Assembly: GCA_948470475.1 (NCBI GenBank)
Contig: OX419345.1
Location: 21,044,859-21,108,858, forward strand
Length of the DNA: 64,000 bases
DNA from: Galaxea fascicularis
Taxonomy: Eukaryota > Cnidaria > Anthozoa > Scleractinia > Euphylliidae
Direction: 5' to 3'
Part shown: positions 48,488 to 59,283 of the stretch, in pieces
Layout: each line of letters begins with the position of its first letter
Position numbering within the stretch: position 1 is the first letter of the stretch
Notes under the pieces: generated by a model
The model's database searches: none
What the model was told of the DNA's origin: nothing
The model's input: the letters and a program-made list of their open reading frames with translations, nothing else
Made by a program: the position numbers and the translations under genes

Positions 48488-51400
48488 AATTTCAACTTTG
48501 CTAAAATCTTGGACACAGCTCAAATAAGAATAGAAATCAAGTTTGCGGAGTTCTTGGAAGCATTTAGACATGATTTCTAGCTTGCTTTTTAAAGTAGGCA
48601 AAGTTTAAGCCAAATTCAAAATTTGACTCAAAAGGATGTGGTCCCCCCTTTGGGTTTTGGTCAAAATTTCAACTTTGCTAAAATCTTGGACACAGCTCAA
48701 ATAAGAATAGAAATCAAGTTTGCGGAGTTCTTGGAAGCATTTAGACATGATTTCTAGGTTGCTTTTTCAAGTAGGCAAAGTTTAAGCCAAATTCAAAATT
48801 TGACTCAAAAGCATGTGGTCCCCCCTTTGGGTTTTGGTCAAAATTTCAACTTTGCTAAAATCTTGGACACAGCTCAAATAAGAATAGAAATCAAGTTTGC
48901 GGAGTTCTTGGAAGCATTTAGACATGATTTCTAGGTTGCTTTTTCAAGTAGGCAAAGTTTAAGCCAAATTCAAAATTTGACTCAAAAGCATGTGGTCCCC
49001 CCTTTGGGTTTTGGTCAAAATTTCAACTTTGCTAAAATCTTGCACACAGCTCAAATAAGAATAGAAATCAAGTTTGCGGAGTTCTTGGAAGCATTTAGAC
49101 ATGATTTCTAGGTTGCTTTTTCAAGTAGGCAAAGTTTAAGCCAAATTCAAAATTTGTTTCAAAAGCATGTGGTCCCCCCTTTGGGTTTTGGTCAAAATTT
49201 CAACTTTGCTAAAATCTTGCAGACAGCTCAAATAAGAATAGAAATCAAGTTTGCGGAGTTATTGGAAGCATTTAGACATGATTTCTAGGTTGCTTTTTCA
49301 AGTAGGCAAAGTTTAAGCCAAATTCAAAATTTGACTCAAAAGCATGTGGTCCCCCCTTTGGGTTTTGGTCAAAATTTCAACTTTGCTAAAATCTTGCACA
49401 CAGCTCAAATAAGAATAGAAATCAAGTTTGCGGAGTTCTTGGAAGCATTTAGACATGATTTCTAGGTTGCTTTTTCAAGTAGGCAAAGTTTAAGCCAAAT
49501 TCAAAATTTGACTCAAAAGCATGTGGTCCCCCCTTTGGGTTTTGGTCAAAATTTCAACTTTGCTAAAATCTTGCACACAGCTCAAATAAGAATAGAAATC
49601 AAGTTTGCGGAGTTCTTGGAAGCATTTAGACATGATTTCTAGGTTGCTTTTTCAAGTAGGCAAAGTTTAAGCCAAATTGAAAATTTGTTTCAAAAGCATG
49701 TGGTCCCCCCTTTGGGTTTTGGTCAAAATTTCAACTTTGCTAAAATCTTGCAGACAGCTCAAATAAGAATAGAAATCAAGTTTGCGGAGTTCTTGGAAGC
49801 ATTTAGACATGATTTCTAGGTTCCTTTTTCAAGTAGGCAAAGTTTAAGCCAAATTCAAAATTTGACTCAAAAGCATGTGGTCCCCCCTTTGGGTTTTGGT
49901 CAAAATTTCAACTTTGCTAAAATCTTGCACACAGCTCAAATAAGAATAGAAATCAAGTTTGCGGAGTTCTTGGAAGCATTTAGACATGATTTCTAGGTTG
50001 CTTTTTCAAGTAGGCAAAGTTTAAGCCAAATTCAAAATTTGACTCAAAAGCATGTGGTCCCCCCTTTGGGTTTTGGTCAAAATTTCAACTTTGCTAAAAT
50101 CTTGGACACAGCTCAAATAAGAATAGAAATCAAGTTTGCGGAGTTCTTGGAAGCATTTAGACATGATTTCTAGGTTCCTTTTTTAAGTAGGCAAAGTTTA
50201 AGCCAAATTCAAAATTTGACTCAAAAGCATGTGGTCCCCCCTTTGGGTTTTGGTCAAAATTTCAACTTTGCTAAAATCTTGGACACAGCTCAAATAAGAA
50301 TAGAAATCAAGTTTGCGGAGTTCTTGGAAGCATTTAGATATGATTTCTACGTTGCTTTTTCAAGTAGGCAAAGTTTAAGCCAAATTCAAAATTTGACTCA
50401 AAAGCATGTGGTCCCCCCTTTGGGTTTTGGTCAAAATTTCAACTTTGCTAAAATCTTGCACACACCACAAATAAGAATAGAAATCAAGTTTGCGGAGTTC
50501 TTGGAAGCATTTAGACATGATTTCTAGGTTGCTTTTTCAAGTAGGCAAAGTTTAAGCCAAATTCAAAATTTGACTCAAAAGCATGTGGTCCCCCCTTTGG
50601 GTTTTGGTCAAAATTTCAACTTTGCTAAAATCTTGCACACAGCTCAAATAAGAATAGAAATCAAGTTTGCGGAGTTCTTGGAAGCATTTAGACATGATTT
50701 CTAGGTTGCTTTTTCAAGTAGGCAAAGTTTAAGCCAAATTCAAAATTTGACTCAAAAGCATGTGGTCCCCCCTTTGGGTTTTGGTCAAAATTTCAACTTT
50801 GCTAAAATCTTGGACACAGCTCAAATAAGAATAGAAATCAAGTTTGCGGAGTTCTTGGAAGCATTTAGACATGATTTCTAGGTTGCTTTTTCAAGTAGGC
50901 AAAGTTTAAGCCAAATTCAAAATTTGACTCAAAAGCATGTGGTCCCCCCTTTGGGTTTTGGTCAAAATTTCAACTTTGCTAAAATCTTGCACACAGCTCA
51001 AATAAGAATAGAAATCAAGTTTGCGGAGTTCTTGGAAGCATTTAGACATGATTTCTAGGTTGCTTTTTCAAGTAGGCAAAGTTTAAGCCAAATTCAAAAT
51101 TTGACTCAAAAGCATGTGGTCCCTCCTTTGGGTTTTGGTCAAAATTTCAACTTTGCTAAAATCTTGCACACAGCTCAAATAAGAATAGAAATCAAGTTTG
51201 CGGAGTTCTTGGAAGCATTTAGACATGATTTCTAGGTTGCTTTTTCAAGTAGGCAAAGTTTAAGCCAAATTCAAAATTTGACTCAAAAGCATGTGGTCCC
51301 CCCTTTGGGTTTTGGTCAAAATTTCAACTTTGCTAAAATCTTGCACACAGCTCAAATAAGAATAGAAATCAAGTTTGCGGAGTTCTTGGAAGCATTTAGA

Positions 51401-51673
51401 CATGATTTCTAGGTTCCTTTTTCAAGTAGGCAAAGTTTAAGCCAAATTCAAAATTTGACTCAAAAGCATGTGGTCCCCCCTTTGGGTTTTGGTCAAAATT
51501 TCAACTTTGCTAAAATCTTGGACACAGCTCAAATAAGAATAGAAATCAAGTTTGCGGAGTTCTTGGAAGCATTTAGACATGATTTCTAGGTTGCTTTTTC
51601 AAGTAGGCAAAGTTTAAGCCAAATTCAAAATTTGACTCAAAAGCATGTGGTCCCCCCTTTGGGTTTTGGTCAA
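48488..51673 (+). repeat. 18-monomer tandem duplication unit, copy 2
   Basis: This copy abuts copy 1 exactly. I saw no difference between the copies at any recurring or private site scored, and both are 3,186 bp. It is the least diverged long duplication in the window, and therefore either the youngest event or the most recently homogenised. The next monomer (51674) is a 176-bp C type that does not start a third unit. Confidence 0.95.
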
Positions 51674-54600
51674 AATTTCAACTTTGCTAAAATCTTGCAC
51701 ACAGCTCAAATAAGAATAGAAATCAAGTTTGCGGAGTTCTTGGAAGCATTTAGACATGATTTCTAGGTTGCTTTTCAAGTAGGCAAAGTTTAAGCCAAAT
51801 TCAAAATTTGACTCAAAAGCATGTGGTCCCCCCTTTGGGTTTTGGTCAAAATTTCAACTTTGCTAAAATCTTGCACACAGCTCAAATAAGAATAGAAATC
51901 AAGTTTGCGGAGTTCTTGGAAGCATTTAGACATGATTTCTAGGTTGCTTTTTCAAGTAGGCAAAGTTTAAGCCAAATTCAAAATTTGACTCAAAAGCATG
52001 TGGTCCCCCCTTTGGGTTTTGGTCAAAATTTCAACTTTGCTAAAATCTTGGACACAGCTCAAATAAGAATAGAAATCAAGTTTGCGGAGTTCTTGGAAGC
52101 ATTTAGACATGATTTCTAGGTTGCTTTTTCAAGTAGGCAAAGTTTAAGCCAAATTGAAAATTTGTTTCAAAAGCATGTGGTCCCCCCTTTGGGTTTTGGT
52201 CAAAATTTCAACTTTGCTAAAATCTTGCACACAGCTCAAATAAGAATAGAAATCAAGTTTGCGGAGTTCTTGGAAGCATTTAGACATGATTTCTAGGTTG
52301 CTTTTTCAAGTAGGCAAAGTTTAAGCCAAATTCAAAATTTGACTCAAAAGCATGTGGTCCCCCCTTTGGGTTTTGGTCAAAATTTCAACTTTGCTAAAAT
52401 CTTGCACACAGCTCAAATAAGAATAGAAATCAAGTTTGCGGAGTTCTTGGAAGCATTTAGACATGATTTCTAGGTTGCTTTTTCAAGTAGGCAAAGTTTA
52501 AGCCAAATTCAAAATTTGACTCAAAAGCATGTGGTCCCCCCTTTGGGTTTTGGTCAAAATTTCAACTTTGCTAAAATCTTGGACACAGCTCAAATAAGAA
52601 TAGAAATCAAGTTTGCGGAGTTCTTGGAAGCATTTAGACATGATTTCTAGGTTGCTTTTTCAAGTAGGCAAAGTTTAAGCCAAATTCAAAATTTGACTCA
52701 AAAGCATGTGGTCCCCCCTTTGGGTTTTGGTCAAAATTTCAACTTTGCTAAAATCTTGGACACAGCTCAAATAAGAATAGAAATCAAGTTTGCGGAGTTC
52801 TTGGAAGCATTTAGATATGATTTCTACGTTGCTTTTTCAAGTAGGCAAAGTTTAAGCCAAATTCAAAATTTGACTCAAAAGCATGTGGTCCCCCCTTTGG
52901 GTTTTGGTCAAAATTTCAACTTTGCTAAAATCTTGCACACACCACAAATAAGAATAGAAATCAAGTTTGCGGAGTTCTTGGAAGCATTTAGACATGATTT
53001 CTAGGTTGCTTTTTCAAGTAGGCAAAGTTTAAGCCAAATTCAAAATTTGACTCAAAAGCATGTGGTCCCCCCTTTGGGTTTTGGTCAAAATTTCAACTTT
53101 GCTAAAATCTTGCACACAGCTCAAATAAGAATAGAAATCAAGTTTGCGGAGTTCTTGGAAGCATTTAGACATGATTTCTAGGTTCCTTTTTCAAGTAGGC
53201 AAAGTTTAAGCCAAATTCAAAATTTGACTCAAAAGCATGTGGTCCCCCCTTTGGGTTTTGGTCAAAATTTCAACTTTGCTAAAATCTTGGACACAGCTCA
53301 AATAAGAATAGAAATCAAGTTTGCGGAGTTCTTGGAAGCATTTAGACATGATTTCTAGGTTGCTTTTTCAAGTAGGCAAAGTTTAAGCCAAATTCAAAAT
53401 TTGACTCAAAAGCATGTGGTCCCCCCTTTGGGTTTTGGTCAAAATTTCAACTTTGCTAAAATCTTGCACACAGCTCAAATAAGAATAGAAATCAAGTTTG
53501 CGGAGTTCTTGGAAGCATTTAGACATGATTTCTAGGTTGCTTTTTCAAGTAGGCAAAGTTTAAGCCAAATTGAAAATTTGACTCAAAAGCATGTGGTCCC
53601 CCCTTTGGGTTTTGGTCAAAATTTCAACTTTGCTAAAATCTTGCACACAGCTCAAATAAGAATAGAAATCAAGTTTGCGGAGTTCTTGGAAGCATTTAGA
53701 CATGATTTCTAGGTTGCTTTTTCAAGTAGGCAAAGTTTAAGCCAAATTCAAAATTTGACTCAAAAGCATGTGGTCCCTCCTTTGGGTTTTGGTCAAAATT
53801 TCAACTTTGCTAAAATCTTGCACACAGCTCAAATAAGAATAGAAATCAAGTTTGCGGAGTTCTTGGAAGCATTTAGACATGATTTCTAGGTTGCTTTTTC
53901 AAGTAGGCAAAGTTTAAGCCAAATTCAAAATTTGACTCAAAAGCATGTGGTCCCCCCTTTGGGTTTTGGTCAAAATTTCAACTTTGCTAAAATCTTGCAC
54001 ACAGCTCAAATAAGAATAGAAATCAAGTTTGCGGAGTTCTTGGAAGCATTTAGACATGATTTCTAGGTTGCTTTTTCAAGTAGGCAAAGTTTAAGCCAAA
54101 TTCAAAATTTGACTCAAAAGCATGTGGTCCCCCCTTTGGGTTTTGGTCAAAATTTCAACTTTGCTAAAATCTTGCACACAGCTCAAATAAGAATAGAAAT
54201 CAAGTTTGCGGAGTTCTTGGAAGCATTTAGACATGATTTCTAGGTTGCTTTTTCAAGTAGGCAAAGTTTAAGCCAAATTCAAAATTTGACTCAAAAGCAT
54301 GTGGTCCCTCCTTTGGGTTTTGGTCAAAATTTCAACTTTGCTAAAATCTTGCACACAGCTCAAATAAGAATAGAAATCAAGTTTGCGGAGTTCTTGGAAG
54401 CATTTAGACATGATTTCTAGGTTGCTTTTTCAAGTAGGCAAAGTTTAAGCCAAATTCAAAATTTGACTCAAAAGCATGTGGTCCCCCCTTTGGGTTTTGG
54501 TCAAAATTTCAACTTTGCTAAAATCTTGCACACAGCTCAAATAAGAATAGAAATCAAGTTTGCGGAGTTCTTGGAAGCATTTAGACATGATTTCTAGGTT

Positions 54601-54681
54601 CCTTTTTCAAGTAGGCAAAGTTTAAGCCAAATTCAAAATTTGACTCAAAAGCATGTGGTCCCCCCTTTGGGTTTTGGTCAA
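51674..54681 (+). repeat. Array domain IX: mosaic of fragments of the 18-monomer unit
   Basis: Seventeen monomers. The first (51674) has the T5 tract shortened to T4 (cttttcaag), independently placed from those at 35924 and 42471. The monomer at 52027 joins G type to attgaaaatttgtttc, which in the 18-monomer unit sits on a C-type monomer. The tacg then caccac pair is at 52735-53088. The monomer at 53443 has attgaaaatttgactc, that is only half of the linked change. No gene is visible. Confidence 0.83.
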
Positions 54682-55718
54682 AATTTCAACTTTGCTAAAA
54701 TCTTGGACACAGCTCAAATAAGAATAGAAATCAAGTTTGCGGAGTTCTTGGAAGCATTTAGACATGATTTCTAGGTTGCTTTTTCAAGTAGGCAAAGTTT
54801 AAGCCAAATTCAAAATTTGACTCAAAAGCATGTGGTCCCCCCTTTGGGTTTTGGTCAAAATTTCAACTTTGCTAAAATCTTGCACACAGCTCAAATAAGA
54901 ATAGAAATCAAGTTTGCGGAGTTCTTGGAAGCATTTAGACATGATTTCTAGGTTGCTTTTTCAAGTAGGCAAAGTTTAAGCCAAATTCAAAATTTGACTC
55001 AAAAGCATGTGGTCCCCCCTTTGGGTTTTGGTCAAAATTTCAACTTTGCTAAAATCTTGCACACAGCTCAAATAAGAATAGAAATCAAGTTTGCGGAGTT
55101 CTTGGAAGCATTTAGACATGATTTCTAGGTTGCTTTTTCAAGTAGGCAAAGTTTAAGCCAAATTCAAAATTTGACTCAAAAGCATGTGGTCCCTCCTTTG
55201 GGTTTTGGTCAAAATTTCAACTTTGCTAAAATCTTGCACACAGCTCAAATAAGAATAGAAATCAAGTTTGCGGAGTTCTTGGAAGCATTTAGACATGATT
55301 TCTAGGTTGCTTTTTCAAGTAGGCAAAGTTTAAGCCAAATTCAAAATTTGACTCAAAAGCATGTGGTCCCCCCTTTGGGTTTTGGTCAAAATTTCAACTT
55401 TGCTAAAATCTTGCACACACCACAAATAAGAATAGAAATCAAGTTTGCGGAGTTCTTGGAAGCATTTAGACATGATTTCTAGGTTGCTTTTTCAAGTAGG
55501 CAAAGTTTAAGCCAAATTCAAAATTTGACTCAAAAGCATGTGGTCCCCCCTTTGGGTTTTGGTCAAAATTTCAACTTTGCTAAAATCTTGCACACAGCTC
55601 AAATAAGAATAGAAATCAAGTTTGCGGAGTTCTTGGAAGCATTTAGACATGATTTCTAGGTTGCTTTTTCAAGTAGGCAAAGTTTAAGCCAAATTCAAAA
55701 TTTGACTCAAAAGGATGT

Positions 55719-55724
55719 GGATCC
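55719..55724. other. Private GGATCC hexamer created by a dinucleotide change in the C-tract
   Basis: In the monomer at 55567 the segment gtggtcccccc has become gtggatccccc, changing t155 and c156 together without altering length. It creates a BamHI-type palindrome that I did not see in any other monomer. It is a handy landmark for distinguishing this block from its duplicate near 60.3 kb. No regulatory role is suggested. Confidence 0.75.
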
Positions 55725-56628
55725 CCCTTTGGGTTTTGGTCAAAATTTCAACTTTGCTAAAATCTTGGACACAGCTCAAATAAGAATAGAAATCAAGTTT
55801 GCGGAGTTCTTGGAAGCATTTAGACATGATTTCTAGGTTGCTTTTTCAAGTAGGCAAAGTTTAAGCCAAATTCAAAATTTGACTCAAAAGCATGTGGTCC
55901 CCCCTTTGGGTTTTGGTCAAAATTTCAACTTTGCTAAAATCTTGCACACAGCTCAAATAAGAATAGAAATCAAGTTTGCGGAGTTCTTGGAAGCATTTAG
56001 ACATGATTTCTAGCTTGCTTTTTAAAGTAGGCAAAGTTTAAGCCAAATTCAAAATTTGACTCAAAAGCATGTGGTCCCCCCTTTGGGTTTTGGTCAAAAT
56101 TTCAACTTTGCTAAAATCTTGCACACAGCTCAAATAAGAATAGAAATCAAGTTTGCGGAGTTCTTGGAAGCATTTAGATATGATTTCTACGTTGCTTTTT
56201 CAAGTAGGCAAAGTTTAAGCCAAATTGAAAATTTGACTCAAAAGCATGTGGTCCCCCCTTTGGGTTTTGGTCAAAATTTCAACTTTGCTAAAATCTTGCA
56301 GACAGCTCAAATAAGAATAGAAATCAAGTTTGCGGAGTTCTTGGAAGCATTTAGACATGATTTCTAGCTTGCTTTTTAAAGTAGGCAAAGTTTAAGCCAA
56401 ATTCAAAATTTGACTCAAAAGCATGTGGTCCCCCCTTTGGGTTTTGGTCAAAATTTCAACTTTGCTAAAATCTTGCACACAGCTCAAATAAGAATAGAAA
56501 TCAAGTTTGCGGAGTTCTTGGAAGCATTTAGATATGATTTCTACGTTGCTTTTTCAAGTAGGCAAAGTTTAAGCCAAATTCAAAATTTGACTCAAAAGCA
56601 TGTGGTCCCCCCTTTGGGTTTTGGTCAA

Positions 56629-57513
56629 AATTTCAACTTTGCTAAAATCTTGCACACAGCTCAAATAAGAATAGAAATCAAGTTTGCGGAGTTCTTGGAA
56701 GCATTTAGACATGATTTCTAGGTTGCTTTTTCAAGTAGGCAAAGTTTAAGCCAAATTCAAAATTTGACTCAAAAGCATGTGGTCCCCCCTTTGGGTTTTG
56801 GTCAAAATTTCAACTTTGCTAAAATCTTGCACACAGCTCAAATAAGAATAGAAATCAAGTTTGCGGAGTTCTTGGAAGCATTTAGACATGATTTCTAGCT
56901 TGCTTTTTAAAGTAGGCAAAGTTTAAGCCAAATTCAAAATTTGACTCAAAAGCATGTGGTCCCCCCTTTGGGTTTTGGTCAAAATTTCAACTTTGCTAAA
57001 ATCTTGCACACAGCTCAAATAAGAATAGAAATCAAGTTTGCGGAGTTCTTGGAAGCATTTAGACATGATTTCTAGCTTGCTTTTTAAAGTAGGCAAAGTT
57101 TAAGCCAAATTCAAAATTTGACTCAAAAGCATGTGGTCCCCCCTTTGGGTTTTGGTCAAAATTTCAACTTTGCTAAAATCTTGCACACAGCTCAAATAAG
57201 AATAGAAATCAAGTTTGCGGAGTTCTTGGAAGCATTTAGATATGATTTCTACGTTGCTTTTTCAAGTAGGCAAAGTTTAAGCCAAATTCAAAATTTGACT
57301 CAAAAGCATGTGGTCCCCCCTTTGGGTTTTGGTCAAAATTTCAACTTTGCTAAAATCTTGCAGACAGCTCAAATAAGAATAGAAATCAAGTTTGCGGAGT
57401 TCTTGGAAGCATTTAGACATGATTTCTAGCTTGCTTTTTAAAGTAGGCAAAGTTTAAGCCAAATTCAAAATTTGACTCAAAAGCATGTGGTCCCCCCTTT
57501 GGGTTTTGGTCAA
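56629..57513 (+). repeat. 885-bp pentamer HOR, right-hand type
   Basis: The order is C, C(gcttgctttttaaag), C(gcttgctttttaaag), C with gatatga and tacg, Q(gcttgctttttaaag). The same pentamer occurs at 58399-59283, where the last monomer has ggttcc instead, and at 61231-62115. The copies are dispersed rather than tandem, which fits transfer within larger blocks. It is distinct from the 885-bp pentamer at 11-13 kb, though both use the gatatga and tttttaaag changes. Confidence 0.83.
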
Positions 57514-59283
57514 AATTTCAACTTTGCTAAAATCTTGGACACAGCTCAAATAAGAATAGAAATCAAGTTTGCGGAGTTCTTGGAAGCATTTAGACATGAT
57601 TTCTAGGTTGCTTTTTCAAGTAGGCAAAGTTTAAGCCAAATTCAAAATTTGACTCAAAAGCATGTGGTCCCCCCTTTGGGTTTTGGTCAAAATTTCAACT
57701 TTGCTAAAATCTTGCAGACAGCTCAAATAAGAATAGAAATCAAGTTTGCGGAGTTCTTGGAAGCATTTAGACATGATTTCTAGCTTGCTTTTTAAAGTAG
57801 GCAAAGTTTAAGCCAAATTCAAAATTTGACTCAAAAGCATGTGGTCCTCCCTTTGGGTTTTGGTCAAAATTTCAACTTTGCTAAAATCTTGCACACAGCT
57901 CAAATAAGAATAGAAATCAAGTTTGCGGAGTTCTTGGAAGCATTTAGACATGATTTCTAGCTTCCTTTTTCAAGTAGGCAAAGTTTAAGCCAAATTCAAA
58001 ATTTGACTCAAAAGGATGTGGTCCCCCCTTTGGGTTTTGGTCAAAATTTCAACTTTGCTAAAATCTTGGACACAGCTCAAATAAGAATAGAAATCAAGTT
58101 TGCGGAGTTCTTGGAAGCATTTAGACATGATTTCTAGGTTGCTTTTTCAAGTAGGCAAAGTTTAAGCCAAATTCAAAATTTGACTCAAAAGCATGTGGTC
58201 CCCCCTTTGGGTTTTGGTCAAAATTTCAACTTTGCTAAAATCTTGCAGACAGCTCAAATAAGAATAGAAATAAAGTTTGCGGAGTTCTTGGAAGCATTTA
58301 GACATGATTTCTAGCTTGCTTTTTAAAGTAGGCAAAGTTTAAGCCAAATTCAAAATTTGACTCAAAAGCATGTGGTCCCCCCTTTGGGTTTTGGTCAAAA
58401 TTTCAACTTTGCTAAAATCTTGCACACAGCTCAAATAAGAATAGAAATCAAGTTTGCGGAGTTCTTGGAAGCATTTAGACATGATTTCTAGGTTGCTTTT
58501 TCAAGTAGGCAAAGTTTAAGCCAAATTCAAAATTTGACTCAAAAGCATGTGGTCCCCCCTTTGGGTTTTGGTCAAAATTTCAACTTTGCTAAAATCTTGC
58601 ACACAGCTCAAATAAGAATAGAAATCAAGTTTGCGGAGTTCTTGGAAGCATTTAGACATGATTTCTAGCTTGCTTTTTAAAGTAGGCAAAGTTTAAGCCA
58701 AATTCAAAATTTGACTCAAAAGCATGTGGTCCCCCCTTTGGGTTTTGGTCAAAATTTCAACTTTGCTAAAATCTTGCACACAGCTCAAATAAGAATAGAA
58801 ATCAAGTTTGCGGAGTTCTTGGAAGCATTTAGACATGATTTCTAGCTTGCTTTTTAAAGTAGGCAAAGTTTAAGCCAAATTCAAAATTTGACTCAAAAGC
58901 ATGTGGTCCCCCCTTTGGGTTTTGGTCAAAATTTCAACTTTGCTAAAATCTTGCACACAGCTCAAATAAGAATAGAAATCAAGTTTGCGGAGTTCTTGGA
59001 AGCATTTAGATATGATTTCTACGTTGCTTTTTCAAGTAGGCAAAGTTTAAGCCAAATTGAAAATTTGACTCAAAAGCATGTGGTCCCCCCTTTGGGTTTT
59101 GGTCAAAATTTCAACTTTGCTAAAATCTTGCAGACAGCTCAAATAAGAATAGAAATCAAGTTTGCGGAGTTCTTGGAAGCATTTAGACATGATTTCTAGG
59201 TTCCTTTTTCAAGTAGGCAAAGTTTAAGCCAAATTCAAAATTTGACTCAAAAGCATGTGGTCCCCCCTTTGGGTTTTGGTCAA
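57514..59283 (+). repeat. Ten monomers between the two 16-monomer blocks
   Basis: Contains G and Q(gcttgctttttaaag) alternation at 57514-57867, then a gcttcc+ggat monomer at 57868, a Q monomer with the private gaaataaag (58222), and at 58399-59283 another example of the pentamer C, C(aaag), C(aaag), tacg, Q. The monomer at 57691 has a private C-tract variant, ggtcctccc. No gene is visible. Confidence 0.82.

Larger units (their letters stand above)
54682..57513 (+). repeat. 16-monomer duplicated block, copy 1
   Basis: Matches 59284-62115 at an offset of 4,602 bp (26 monomers). The shared order is G, C, C(ggtccctcc), C, C, C(ggat), G, then two rounds of gcttgctttttaaag, tacg and Q monomers. 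Differences: the monomer at 55390 has caccac while its partner at 59992 is plain C; the one at 55567 has gtggatccccc while its partner has the usual C-tract; and the tacg monomer at 57160 lacks attgaaaa, which its partner at 61762 carries. Confidence 0.88.

Noticed and set aside
45302..51673. Assembly artefact producing two identical 18-monomer units
   Set aside because: It cannot be excluded without reads. However, the related fragments at 52.7 and 54.2 kb and similar duplications elsewhere make a real amplification process more likely, so it is kept as a finding with this caveat.
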